In this document: positions 11,801-22,845 of the stretch, piece by piece
How the letters are laid out: every line of letters starts with the position of its first letter
Numbering within the stretch: position 1 is the first letter of the stretch
From: Gymnogyps californianus
Lineage: Eukaryota > Chordata > Aves > Accipitriformes > Cathartidae
DNA length: 64,000 bases
Assembly (NCBI RefSeq): GCF_018139145.2
Contig: NC_059471.1
Span: 99,946,914-100,010,913 of the forward strand
Reading direction: 5' to 3'
Translations under genes and position numbers: made by a program
Notes under the pieces: model-generated
Told to the model about the DNA's origin: nothing
Databases searched by the model: none
What the model saw: only the letters and a program-made list of their open reading frames with translations

Positions 11801-13538
11801 CCACTTTGAGGAGTTCTGTTCTCTGAACGGAATAAAATTGAAGTAATGTAGAAGAATTACCTTGGAAACCTATCAAGAAAATAAAAAAGATGTAACATAA
11901 CTTCACAATTCTTAATTTAAGTATAGTGACATTTGACAAGAAAAGACAATCACATACAACTTACTGTAGTATTTCCAGTCCGCTTTCTTGCACACTGGCT
12001 AATCTTTGTACTTTTGGGATGCAACCACAAAGTGACCAAAACCAGAGGTCCCTGGAGAGGCTGCCAAGCCTGTGCCTGCCCTAGGTAAGGAGCAGGGGAG
12101 CTGACCGGGTTGTGACCCACATAAGCATCGCCTCCACGCACCCGCAGGGGAGCTCAGCACCAGCACAGCACAGGGCCCATTGTGTGACCACAGCCCAGGG
12201 GAACCATCCCAAGGCTGCCTCTGACCAAACACTTTTAACTCCAAAGGCCACCCTCTTGGGTGCAAAAAGCTGATGTGAAGAAGTGGAGCTGGGCACGTAA
12301 CAGTCCCGTTGCAGGAGAACAGGGAAGCAGTGGTGCTGGGGGGCGACTGCCCCGCTCTGGGCAGAGGACCCCGTACCCAGGCTGGTCTAAAGCAGAAGTG
12401 TTTCTTCTGGGAGAAGTTGCCTAACTTTGAACAGCTCCTCCTCTCTCATATCGTTTAAGGGTGGGGAAAATACTCTCCCAGCAGGCCTGGATTGCTCGGT
12501 GTTCTTTAACATGAGGGCATTTAAACATGTATCTTACCCTCCCCAGGACATTGCTCAAACCAGAGGGTCACAGGAAAGCTTAGGATGTGGTGGAGAGCAA
12601 GGCAGGGTGGCAGGGGAAATGTTTTCCCTCCCAATGAGACTGATCCACTCTCTTGTGCAGGGTTTATGGAGCCGGAAGGCTGGATTTAACCATTCTCAGT
12701 GCACCTTGCAGCAGTGATCAGCATCAATGGGTACTGAGTCTCAAAGATGAAATTTTGTAGCCAGCTCTACATGGACAGAGAATTAGCCATTGCGGATGTG
12801 CCTCCAGGATCAGGACTTCACAGTAAAGTTTCTACCAATAGGAAATGAAGAAAAAGTTCATATTTCATAGTGTAAATTTTTCTTCAGAGTAGTGTGAGGC
12901 ATTTTTTTCTACCTGAAACTAGATCTTAAACCAATATATAGGCACGTAAATAGAAATAACTTCATTTTCTGAATGAAGGTTGGTTACATGGCTTGGTGGC
13001 CCTTGTCATTTTTTTTGGATCTGGGCAGCCTGAACTTAACATCTTAGGAAGATGACTCCAGAAGGACTCCACTGTCTTCAGAGGGAGCCAGTCTGACTAC
13101 CCTAGAGCTTTCAGATAGCTAGCATAAGCAGAAATGTATCCCCTGCTTAAACTCAGATTTAGCCTGGTAGGCCAAAAATTTCAAAACTGCCAGAAGTTTA
13201 CTTTCAACACTGAGGCTGTTTTTAAATCTTCTCCCTCACACACACATGCATTCTGGCTGCTATTTATCACTTTAAATTGTTCCCTATCAAATATGAAAAG
13301 TGTTATGAGTAGCTAGGATGAAGTGCAGGCTCTAAGGAAGACAGTGACAAAACTCCCCTGGCTTCACTGGAGACAGGATTTAACCCTCACCATCTTTTTT
13401 TAGCTATATGTATATACTTTTACTGGTTATGAACTCTATCACTTTTTGCCATTTTATTTTGGCAGAGTTTAATGCTAGATAATAGTATGTAGTTTTTTGA
13501 AATCAAATTGCTAGCTTTGTAAAAGAAAATGAAATAAT
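8847..13538. other. Non-coding stretch, no gene supported
   Basis: Nothing protein-like is seen; open frames reach only about 100 codons. An octamer site ATTTGCAT lies at 8878-8885, a CRE half-site pair near 9.7 kb (listed), and a short GATA-unit run at 11041-11055. A GC-rich pocket at about 12010-12400 holds several overlapping minus-strand frames (71-88 codons), read as chance openness. The remainder is AT-rich unique sequence. Confidence 0.5.
9698..9720. promoter_or_regulatory. Inverted pair of CRE half-sites
   Basis: AACGTCA (9698-9704) and TGACGTT (9714-9720) form a perfect 7-bp inverted repeat around a 9-nt AT-rich spacer. Each arm carries the TGACG core bound by CREB/ATF factors. Binding is inference; it could be a chance small palindrome. 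Confidence 0.25.
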
Positions 13539-13543
13539 CACTT
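13539..13543. repeat. Target-site duplication, left copy (CACTT)
   Basis: CACTT directly abuts one end of the LTR and is repeated exactly at 14138-14142 on the other side. A 5-bp duplication is typical of several avian retroviral element classes, including ERVL-like ones. Confidence 0.75.
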
Positions 13544-14137
13544 CGTGGTGGGTTGACCTTGGCTGGATGCCAGGTGACCACCAAGCCGCTCTATCACTCC
13601 CTTCCTCAGCAGGACAGGAGGGGGTGGGGGGGGAGAAAATAAGATGGAAAAAACTCATGGTCAAGATAAAGGCAGTTTAATAATGCAAAAGCAAAGGTCA
13701 CACACAGAAGCAGAGGAAAACAAAAGATCTGTTCTCTACTTCCCATCAGCAGGCGACGTCCAGCCACTTCCTGGGAAGTAGGGCTTCAGTATGTGTAGCA
13801 GTTGCTCCAAAAGACAAATGTCATGATAACAAATGCCCTGCCCCCCCCCTCCTTTCTCTTAGCTTTTATTGCTGAACAGACATCATATGGTATGGAATAT
13901 CCCTTTGGTCAGTCTGGGTCAGCTGTCCTGGCTATGTCCCCTACCAAGATCTTGCCCACACCCCAGCCTACTGGTGAGGGGGCAACGTTGGAGAGAGAGC
14001 CTTGATGCTGTGCGAGCACTGCTCAGCAGTAGCTGAAACACTGGTGTGTTAACACCCTTCTAGCTACCAATACAAAGAACAGCACTATTAGGGCTGCTAT
14101 GGGGAAAATTAACTCCATCTCAGCCAGACCCGATACA
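13544..14137 (-). mobile_element. Solo LTR of an avian endogenous retrovirus
   Basis: This 594-bp segment matches, in order, an LTR type I know as widespread in birds. The transcriptional sense is the minus strand: it opens with TGTATCGGGTCTGGC at 14137 and ends near 13544. In that sense it has a CRE-like CCATATGATGTC (about 13879-13890; the family's CpG appears lost to TG), an AATAAAA in the TATA position (13864-13870), and ATTAAA as polyadenylation signal (13676-13681). U3, R and U5 are thus in the expected order. Perfect CACTT duplications flank it, and no internal proviral sequence adjoins, so it is a solo LTR left by recombination between two LTRs. The last two bases in LTR sense read CG where CA is usual. 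It carries a C-run (about 13842-13850) and G-runs (about 13619-13632). Exact subfamily not determined. Confidence 0.85.
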
Positions 14138-14142
14138 CACTT
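14138..14142. repeat. Target-site duplication, right copy (CACTT)
   Basis: Exact repeat of 13539-13543, directly next to the outer LTR end. The pair fixes the LTR boundaries to the base. Confidence 0.75.
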
Positions 14143-14879
14143 TTAAGCATAATTAGTACATTGAAAAAAAATGGCCACATGTATGTGTTAAAAACAGGAG
14201 ACAGTAGGGCCATCCAGAGGGAAACGACAAGATAACTGGTGAGTAGGTTTCTTCATAATAAGGCAACATGTTTGAATGTTTTTTAACAAACTATTCAAGA
14301 TGTAAATACTGTCTTTTTTCTTCTATAGTTGTCCATGAACATAGAATTATTTTCTATGTATTGTACAGCCTTTGAAGTAATTCACACATTGCATCAATGC
14401 ATTCAGGCTGTGACTTGCTCACAAGCTGTGAATTCACTACATTGATTTAAAAACTTATACTCAAACTGTATGACCAGTCCTCTCGCTGCATTTCCTGTAG
14501 TACATTTTCTGAATGAGTAACCAAAACTATCTAAGCTACAGGGCCAGAAACAAATCTGGCAATGCTCAATTGTTTTTCATTGAAGTCATCTTTCAGTACA
14601 GAACTTCCATGAATAAAGACACAGTAGAAAGACACTTGTATCCTTAGCTTCCAAAACACCACCGTCTTGTCATAGTTTCATGTCAGTGACTTCAAAATGT
14701 GCCACATGGAAGACTAAAAATACGTAAATCTTTACAGCTGTAGAATATATAGATTAGCAATAGTTACTTCAGAAGGATGACGTAGCACACAGCCTAGTAA
14801 TTCTTTTTCTGTATTGAGTTACAATTACAGTAACTAATGGTGCTACATTTTAAGGGAGTTTGTAGGACATCCTACTGAA

Positions 14880-15190
14880 TTTTTTACTAGCAGGGATTAC
14901 TGAATCCCCCAAAAAAGTCGTTAAAAATGAGCTTGTGGAGTGTCAAAAATGCCAAACAGTGAACATTTTTTAAAGTATGCAAATATTTGCATCAACGCCT
15001 GCATTAATCTTAAGTATTTTGACACACAATGAAAAAAGCATTAGCATGAGGAATACATTACACAAAACCACAATAATCACTGAGATTCTATAACATCTTG
15101 ATGACCTCCCAAAATCTAGCTGATATAAACTTTAAGCTAGTAGTAGCGATGTTGTAATTTGTCTTGTAAACAGCTTGAGAGATTTGGATG
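14880..15190. promoter_or_regulatory. Candidate regulatory element with octamer palindrome
   Basis: Two octamer sites abut head to head at 14977-14992, giving the perfect 16-bp palindrome ATGCAAATATTTGCAT. POU-domain factors bind ATGCAAAT and can bind as dimers on paired sites (established). Around it the sequence is AT-rich, free of recognisable repeats, and includes GCATTAATC, ACAATG and AACCACA-type cores. That it is a conserved enhancer is inference. The limits given are approximate. Confidence 0.3.
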
Positions 15191-15284
15191 AAAAACATCA
15201 ACCTTGGCACTTGAGTTTTTTTAAACAAGCCACCAAAAAAATGTATACACAGAAAAGTCACATATCTCAGCTTTTTTGGTAAGC

Positions 15285-15390
15285 TTCATCTCACCTAACT
15301 TCAGACATCTGCAATGTCTGCATTTAAGCTGTTTATCCAAAGCTCCCTTTACGTGAACGCTCCTCTCCAGTGGGAGGGAGCCAGCCATTT
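15285..15390 (+). repeat. Dispersed TTCATCTCACCTAACTT repeat, copy 2
   Basis: TTCATCTCACCTAACTT at 15285-15301 matches copy 1 (8691) over 17 bases. Downstream TTTATCCAAAGCT (about 15331-15343) resembles GTTATCCAAAAGCT after copy 3 (about 26974-26987). Two shared blocks in the same order argue for common descent. The right end is uncertain. Confidence 0.5.
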
Positions 15391-17678
15391 TTAAAGGCAA
15401 AAAATAATCTCAGCTGAAAGCAGTCACTGAAAGTTAACCAGAAAAAAAAAAAAATCATACTGAATACAGTCCTCCTGATTCCCTAAAAAGATGCTCTGGA
15501 AACGGTGTCTCACTGAAAGGAGACATCTGCAAAAGGTGGGGAGTCCTTTGGGAGGAGGGAAGGGTTGTCCTCGGGCGGGTGTCCCCGGAGGAGAAGCGGA
15601 GCTGTCCAGCAGTGCCGGCACAGCGCACCGAGCCATCTTCGGGGTACGGCTGCTGCTCTGTCTGGCTGAGAGAAGACATGCACGTGGGGAGGAAGTCCTA
15701 CCTTCCCCTTCCACCAGCAAGGAAGCCCTGCACTTGCATGCATTTCAGCTGCAGCTAGTATCACTTTTGAAGCCTCCTTGTTTGCAAGGGCTAAGAAGGT
15801 ACCGAATGTGTCTGACATCATCCACAAATGTTAAACACAAGTGTAGCTGGGTCGACGGAAGTTCTCCTTTGAAACATGCTTTTGAAACACTGCAGTCTTC
15901 AAAGCTGGCTTACATACCCTGTGCTGTGATACACAGCCTTTTGTTTTGCATAAGTGTTTGTTTTAATGAGGTAGTGCAATGCAGCTCATCAAAATCAAAA
16001 ACATATGATGCACCCTAGGCAAGAGAAAGGCAATAACTATACAGATTTTTGAAGAGGGCTAGTCATACCACAGGCTACCATTATAACAGAAAAAACAACA
16101 AGAATTTTAATATAGCTGTCTGGCCAAATATATTAATTTAAATTGAATGGCTTTTTCTGATATTATAGCTGTGAGGCACAATGTTCTACTGGCAAGCATC
16201 TTCAAAACCTTTTTTAGAAGATTTGCTTCAAATTATTTCTGTGCACCAGATCTTGATGGTATGTACATTTGGGAGTCTAACCAAAGGAAAAAAGCTTTTG
16301 ATTAAATCAATGACCTTTCCTGGAGGTTGAATAAAATGGAGATTGTAATACAAAAAGCTACCTCCTCCAAACAGTGTTTTCTTCAAAATATTTACTCTAA
16401 GCTCTCCTCCATTAACTTTGCCCTAACTTTTTCACAAATGTTCATATCCTTGTGCCAGCTCAGAAATATACTTTCCCATTAGCAAATCCTTTAAAATAAA
16501 TTTTAGTCATTTCCATGATTACTTCCCCAAACGGCTTGCTAACCACCAATTACCATTCTTTGCCAAAAACTGCTGGGTGCTGTTTACTCTTGGAAACTTG
16601 CTCTTTATTGTGCTCATGCTTTGTTGTGCTGCTTCAAAACCTGATAATACTTGTTTCCCTCAGCTAATTGCATCTCTTCCCACTTGGCAAACTGGAGACA
16701 TTTTCCTGCTGATGTGGAGAAGAATGAGTGTGATCATTTCTTAAAAATTATTTTCTGTATTGATTTCACTTGATAAAAAATGGTGTCATCTTATCCTGGC
16801 AAATATCTTTGCACTTTTTTATTATTCCATGAAGCAGAGCTCTGCGAACCCACTGAAGCAGAGAACAACCTGTAACATCCTCCCCAGCAGCTGATGTTAA
16901 TGAAAGTTGAGTCCCACAAGGAGACCAACAGCTTGTGTGATACTAGGCTACCTGTTATTAGATTAGGCTTGCTACAAAGCCATCATAAATTTCACCAAAA
17001 GGCACAGGCTCAATAACAACTACTGTGCTGAGCTCGTGGAAGAAAAAGATCGCTTTCCTGCTCACCTGGGTGGTCGCATTTTCACTTTGGTGTGGGGCAA
17101 CCTACAGACAGCCCTGACACAGCTTGAAGCGGTCTCTTACAGTTTCTTCTCATGCTGTTTGGGGTGGATACTGATTCTCTGCAACCCAAGTTGTTTTCTA
17201 CAGCAAAAGAAAACTTCAGTGATCCCTTTAGGGAAGGCTTTTTTTTTTTGGCCTGTGCATGTCTGATGCACTATAAATGACCTGATCAGGATTTGACAGT
17301 CTGGATCTATGCTGATAATGCAAAGATTATTTTAGAACAGAAAACAAGTCTTTGCTATATACTTTCTAGAAAGGGAGCGTACTGTTTTTCATTCCACAAC
17401 ACCACTGTTTTTCCCAACATGCTTTCCGTAATTTTGGAGCCATAAAGGTGATTTAAAGCAATTCTGAAAATCAGTTAAGGAAACAACCTTCTAACAACAT
17501 TTCTCCCATCCCTTTTGCATCGCATGTTACATTGTGCTGCAATTCTAAAAAGCTGGTGGGCAATTCTGAGCCCCTCACAGGAGACAACAAAATTCTTCAA
17601 GGTGTAAGGTGACAGCAATTTGCTTTCTCTTACAAGACAACATCTCCTCCTCTATCCACAGAGGGGATGAAAATTGCT

Positions 17679-17709
17679 AATGGAAATATTAGCTAATATT
17701 ATTTCCATT
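17679..17709. other. 31-bp interrupted palindrome with TAAT cores
   Basis: AATGGAAAT (17679-17687) pairs perfectly with ATTTCCATT (17701-17709). Between them lies ATTAGCTAAT, itself a palindrome carrying two inverted TAAT/ATTA homeodomain cores. It could be a paired homeodomain site, a cruciform-prone element or the core of a decayed inverted-repeat transposon. Confidence 0.5.
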
Positions 17710-19308
17710 ATAATAGCCCTGCTGCTCTGAAACACAAAGTGGTGGCCAATCCTTCTGCTAAGTGTTCCTTCTCCCACCCTTAGCCTGTGGTACCTTTTCT
17801 GAAATCCCCATGCAATCATCCTCTGCAGTTAATAGGAGTGCACTACTGGGGCAGGCCCAAGGGGCAGCATCCTCCTTCGGTGAGCTGCAGTGAAATAACT
17901 TTGGCCAGAGAGTTTAGTGGTTCTGTCTTGGTTTCCAGGTTGCATCAGTTGTCTCCCCAGGAAGGTCTGGATGGAAATCTTGCTTGTGGAGCACCACTCC
18001 TGACAGCAGCATGCGACCCCAAGGCATGAAGGGAGTGTAGGCATAGTGGTGCCGGGCTGAGCACACGCTGCCGCCTCAGGCATAGAGTTTCACACTTCTT
18101 AATAACAGTGCAGATTCACACTGTTTTGTTTTCAGTTACTGTCTTTGCCTTGAGATATCTCCTTAGAGGCAGGTTACTGTCCATATTTATTTGTCCTGTG
18201 CCCAGATGAAAATTCAACATCCACCAATTAAACCTGGTTTTGCAACCCATGGGATTGAACACAGAATTATAGTCAGTCCCCACAGAGACATAAATGCCCA
18301 CTCCATCTTAGTGGACTGAAAAGTCTGAATCTAGAACCCAACAGCAATGCTCAGGACTGGTTCTTTCCACTGCTCTCACACATGGGCAGCACAGGGCCCT
18401 GATCAGTTACATACAGTCACACTTAGACAAAAGTGTTTCAAATAGGAACTTTTCTTCTCAGAGTAGTCCTATGTTTTAGCATGATCAGCGTTGTTTCTTT
18501 TGCACAACCAGATAAACAACAATTTCCTAAAATAAGTTTATTTCATTATGATGCCAAAGTAACCTACTACATATCCAATGACTGTTTTCATATCCAGACA
18601 ATTTTTGGTGAATTTGTCTACTTACCTGAATGCTTCTGAGTTTCTGACTCTACCATTGGTCACCAGATCTGGTAGGGTTGGAGTTTGGCAAAGCTATTTT
18701 TCTTCTGACTTACATGCATTTGATTACCTGATTTGCTGTTCTGTAAGTGTTGGAGGATGTCCAAGCCTGTGTCGGATTTGAGTATTTTCCAGCAAAGTGT
18801 TCTCATTTATATGCCTGGTTTTTATGAAGCAGAGATGTATTTTTCCTTTATCAAGGCCCCCAGCTATAATTCTCCCAGGGCTAGACCTGGAGATGTGGTG
18901 GTGCCTCAGGGCACACCCTGATTTCAGAGATGCCAGTCTCAGCACAGCTTGGGACTCAGCCTGCAGCATGATGGCCCTTTTATCTCTGCTCAGAGGTGAA
19001 AGGGGCAACAAGGAACAGCTGATTGATGCGTGTGATCAGATATCTCCCACACATCACCTTGTGGCAGCATGGTATGTCTCTGTTCTTTTAATGCCATGTG
19101 CAGGGATGGTGTTTGTGACTTTGGATAGGAGACCACTTTCCTTCTAGTTCTGCTCACTTTTAGGTTTTCTTCCTAGTTTTCTACAAACTTTCTTAATAAT
19201 AATTGATGTTCTATTAGCTCCCCATCTGAGTTTTTTTTTTCTTCCACTAGTTTCTGTATTTACCGGTAGCAACCTATATTTCTACCTGCATTTGCCTACT
19301 GACCTTGG

Positions 19309-19427
19309 ATTCAGGAAATTGCCTGAGTACATGCTTAACTTTGCGGATAAGCTTAAATTTCACCAATTTTAATGGGATTTAAGCATGTGCTTCAAGTGAA
19401 ACCTAAAATTAAATGTCCTTCCTGAAT
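19309..19427. mobile_element. Palindromic MITE-like relic with 9-bp terminal inverted repeats
   Basis: The 119-bp unit starts with ATTCAGGAA (19309-19317) and ends with the perfect complement TTCCTGAAT (19419-19427). Inside, GTACATGCTTAACTTT on the left mirrors TTTAAGCATGTGCTT on the right around a TAATGGGA core. This layout matches an old palindromic non-autonomous element I know from sauropsid genomes, built on AAGCACATGCTTAA units around a CAATGGGA centre. There is no coding capacity. The family name is not recalled. It is the best-preserved of the copies listed in this window. Confidence 0.65.
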
Positions 19428-21384
19428 AAGGATGTCCTCCTGAATCAGACACTGTATGCATTGCCTTAGAATAGATCCTGGCTGTCCCTCGAGTATGTTA
19501 GACATGCCGGATGGTTTCAGAAGTGGTTAATCTGATGAAAGAATTTATCTCAGAGTCCTGAAAAAACCACAAGTTTCCTTCACTTTCAGTCTGCTGCTTT
19601 GATATTGTTGGTCAGCTGCTTATGCTGCAAGAGCATTTGCGTGGAAAGTTTCATAGTCTTACAGTTGTATAGGTAAGAGATCCACCCATCTGCTCACATT
19701 TAAGAAGCTGGTGTGTCTTTTATTTCTTAACTCCATGCAGATAACTCCCTTTGTGAATACAGACTGGGCTTGTGTAGTACCATTTTGAGAGTGGAAGTTG
19801 TCAGATGAAGACCAAAACCTTCAAGACTCAAGAAACAGGCACAAGATGATAAAACACAAATACTGCAAAACAAAAAGAGGGCAAGAAGTGCAAGGGGCAC
19901 GTACATTCCCATGACTCTTCTTCCTTGGACAGGCAACACACTGAAAACTTTGAAAAGGGAAGAAATACAGTGTCAATACACAGCACAGTACCATATAAAT
20001 GTAATATGGGAGATACACACCATTATTCCTGCTTGTGGCACATTGTTGTAAACGGGACACAGCTTTCTGAGTATATAGAAACATTTTGTTTTAGAAATGT
20101 TGCACAATGTTTTGACATTTCCTGATTTTCTCACTTTTTTTTTTAATGATCCAAAGCAACTCATGGAATTAAACTCAAATTTGCAAATGTTTCAAATGGC
20201 TCAGAATTGTATTTTATAAGGGATATATTATTCACTTCTCCCCAAAATGTGGGAACAATATCCCCATTACGATGTTTGCAGTTCTCCTCAAAAACCATTC
20301 TCCCAGTAAAGTCCTCCTCCCTAATGATCTGCTTTACTTAGCCTAATTTATCCGGTGCATAAGGATTTTTGTCACCCTACTGTATCCTTTGCATTTCCTT
20401 AGTACATTCTAAATATTTGGGGAAGGGGTTTCTTTCCATGTCTTGCCCAGGGAATCACCATGTAATGAATGAGACTGAAGCCCAAAACAGCACGGTGATT
20501 AGAGCATGAATTTATGTATATAATTTCCATAAGGTACTTTAATGCGTGAGATTTATTTTAATCTGTAGGTGTTCCAACTTGAAAATGGCAGGGTAAATTA
20601 AAATAAAAAAAACTGTAGGAAAAAAACCCCACAATAAGAAAATTAGCCTGAGGGAGAAAATCCTTCAAATGAAACTTTGCCCATAGCAGTTGAATATTTT
20701 GTTAAGAGCTGAACACACTAAAATCATCATCGTAATTGAAGATTCAACTGTTTTGACTTCTTTTGTACAATCTCTAAAATTAATAACATAAATTGCCATG
20801 TATGAATCTGGCTATTCATAGTGCACAAAGTTCTGTTGTTTGGTATAGGAAGCTTGCAAAAGCAATCTACTTGTTTTCCAACCTTACTTGAACTAACGTA
20901 ACATTTTATTTGTTATCCACTTCAATTTTGTTTCAAAGGACAATTTCTAGAATGACAGCTTAGTAACATCAGACTTGCTGTAACTTTTGCATTTTTTACT
21001 TTTCTATTAGAAGCTCAAGCCAGAAAAATATCCCACTTCTTGGCAGCTGATTAGAACCATTTACTATAATTTTTGACACTGCAATTATACGGTTCTGTGT
21101 CAAATAATACATTCCAAATTCTTTCCTCATGGAGAGAGCTGTGTGGCTGGCAATATTTCGATGGACTTCCTTGGATCATACTTGTGATATTGGCAGATAC
21201 ATAGCTTTGGTTCTGCATATGCTTGGCTTGAACAAAGCGTACACAAACATAAGTTTGAGAGAAATGCGTTCTTTTATAACGTTATTCTTGTGTGTTATTT
21301 GTACTCCAATGGCAGACAAAGCTTCCCCAACCCCCAGATCTGGGGCTGCCATTGTGCAGGACCCGGGAGGAGTTTATGATTGAA

Positions 21385-21420
21385 GGTCCTGATCCAGGAA
21401 AGCATCTGACCAAGTGTCAT
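21385..21420. repeat. Fragment of AAGCACATGC-type palindromic repeat (weak)
   Basis: The segment with GTCCTGATCCAGGAAAGCAT resembles the end of the same family as 19309-19427. It is short and could be coincidental. Confidence 0.3.
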
Positions 21421-22503
21421 ATCGTAGTTCAGTTGCTTGTAATTCCTTCTGTCCCACTTTGCACAGGACAATTAAAGAGCAAGCGAGAGGCTGAGCTGGG
21501 GAGTGAGTGACTGAATGATGAAGCTGCTGTCTTGGCAGGTGGCAGGTCCCGCTGGCGAGGGATGGAGGTGATCCGAGTGCTGTGCCTGGGCATGTGCTGG
21601 GCTACTGTGGAGAAAGGAGGGGGAGCTTTCCCTCCTTGAAAACGTTGAGAATTGTGCTCTTTCCTTCCTTGGCTTTCATGACAAGTGCCCTGAAAACAAA
21701 GTGTTGAAACCACTTAAAATATCTGTTCAAGGGAATGTCCCAATGTTGTGAAAGCCTGCTGTTATTTTTGTTCAGGCCAAAACTACTCAGCAAGTTTGTC
21801 CTGAACTAGCAAATGGCTTCAGCTGTCCCCAAACCACATTATTTGGCAAATAACTGCATTGCCCATAAATAAATACAGTTTCACCAAACTGTGATGGAAA
21901 TAATGCATACGGTAAGAGGTCTTTGCAAGACTGGAACTGCAGCTTGGCCTTGGAGGGGAACAAGCGCTGTACTTGAGTGCTAGGATGTTAAACCACCTGG
22001 CTATCTTAAATACCTGTGGCTAGTTGGCGAAGTAGGTTGATATGCTGAGTTACTCCTTATGAAGTACTGGCACTAATAGTAGTGTCAGCAGCTCAGGGTA
22101 GGAAGGTCAATCCATCTATACAGGACTGTTTTTCAAATGGCATTTTTCTATATTCTTGGTAAGCCCATTATCAATATTATGTCTAAAAAAAGTCTGTTGA
22201 AGGCTATTTTCCACATCAGACAGGAAAGTTCAGGTTTTCTGAAAATTGCCTGCATTTTTTTCACCTGCTGTTTACGTCTCCTAAAACTGTGAATATCTGA
22301 TTACACTGGTAAATCTTGCAGTTGACTGACCTACATTGGACATGCAAACCAGTGGCTTCAAGCATTTGCGCCTACGTTATGTGAAGGCATGAACAGAGGC
22401 TCAGTTACAGCTAGAATGAAACTTCTCAGAAAAAGTAAAAATTAAAAAAATAAAGTCCCAAGCCTGAAGAACCACATCCATAAATTTGTTTCATACGTTT
22501 TAT

Positions 22504-22582
22504 GTAGTCTTCACTGAAGTCAGTGAGAATGTAGTGTTCAATTGTGTAAAGATAAGCCCATATATAAGTCTTTTCAGGACTG
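22504..22582. repeat. Relic of palindromic MITE-like family
   Basis: TTCACTGAAGTCAGTGAGA (22510-22528) matches the family's CATTGAAGTCAATGGGA-like core. AAGATAAGCCCATATATAAG and TTTTCAGGACTG follow in the order expected of the right arm. Only one arm is recognisable. Confidence 0.5.
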
Positions 22583-22775
22583 AAGTTCACATCTGTGGTG
22601 TTACTTTCAAAGCCAAAATAAGATCATTAAAAAGAAATCCAACAGTTACAGTTGCTAAGTGACAACAACGCAGGTACCAGTAGTGTCCTTTGTTGAACCT
22701 AAGAACTGAAAAGCTATGAAATATTAACACTTAAAGAAAACATCAATCTTGGTTACTTTGAAGTCTAAGAAGAAT

Positions 22776-22845
22776 TTCCTACTTTCCCTTTCCCATTCTC
22801 ATTCCCTTTCCTGTTCCCTTGTGTTTTTCCTTTTCCTTTTTTTTA
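22776..22845 (+). repeat. Polypyrimidine tract
   Basis: About 70 bases almost wholly C and T on the plus strand, with CCCTTTCC-like units. A low-complexity tract. No splice acceptor and exon pair can be recognised after it. Confidence 0.65.

Larger units (their letters stand above)
14143..19308. other. Non-coding AT-rich stretch, no gene supported
   Basis: No gene is supported. A 175-codon frame at 15491-16018 overlaps three minus-strand frames across a GC pocket (about 15520-15720) and has no domain. The segment 16530-16850, with several TTGGC/GCCAA half-sites and a 12-bp palindrome GCAGAGCTCTGC at 16834-16845, has the look of unique, possibly constrained noncoding DNA, but motif evidence alone is weak. 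An octamer palindrome, a dispersed repeat copy and a TAAT palindrome are listed separately. Confidence 0.5.

Noticed and set aside
15491..16018. 175-codon plus-strand open frame
   Set aside because: Three minus-strand frames overlap it; no signal peptide, domain or repeat recognised.
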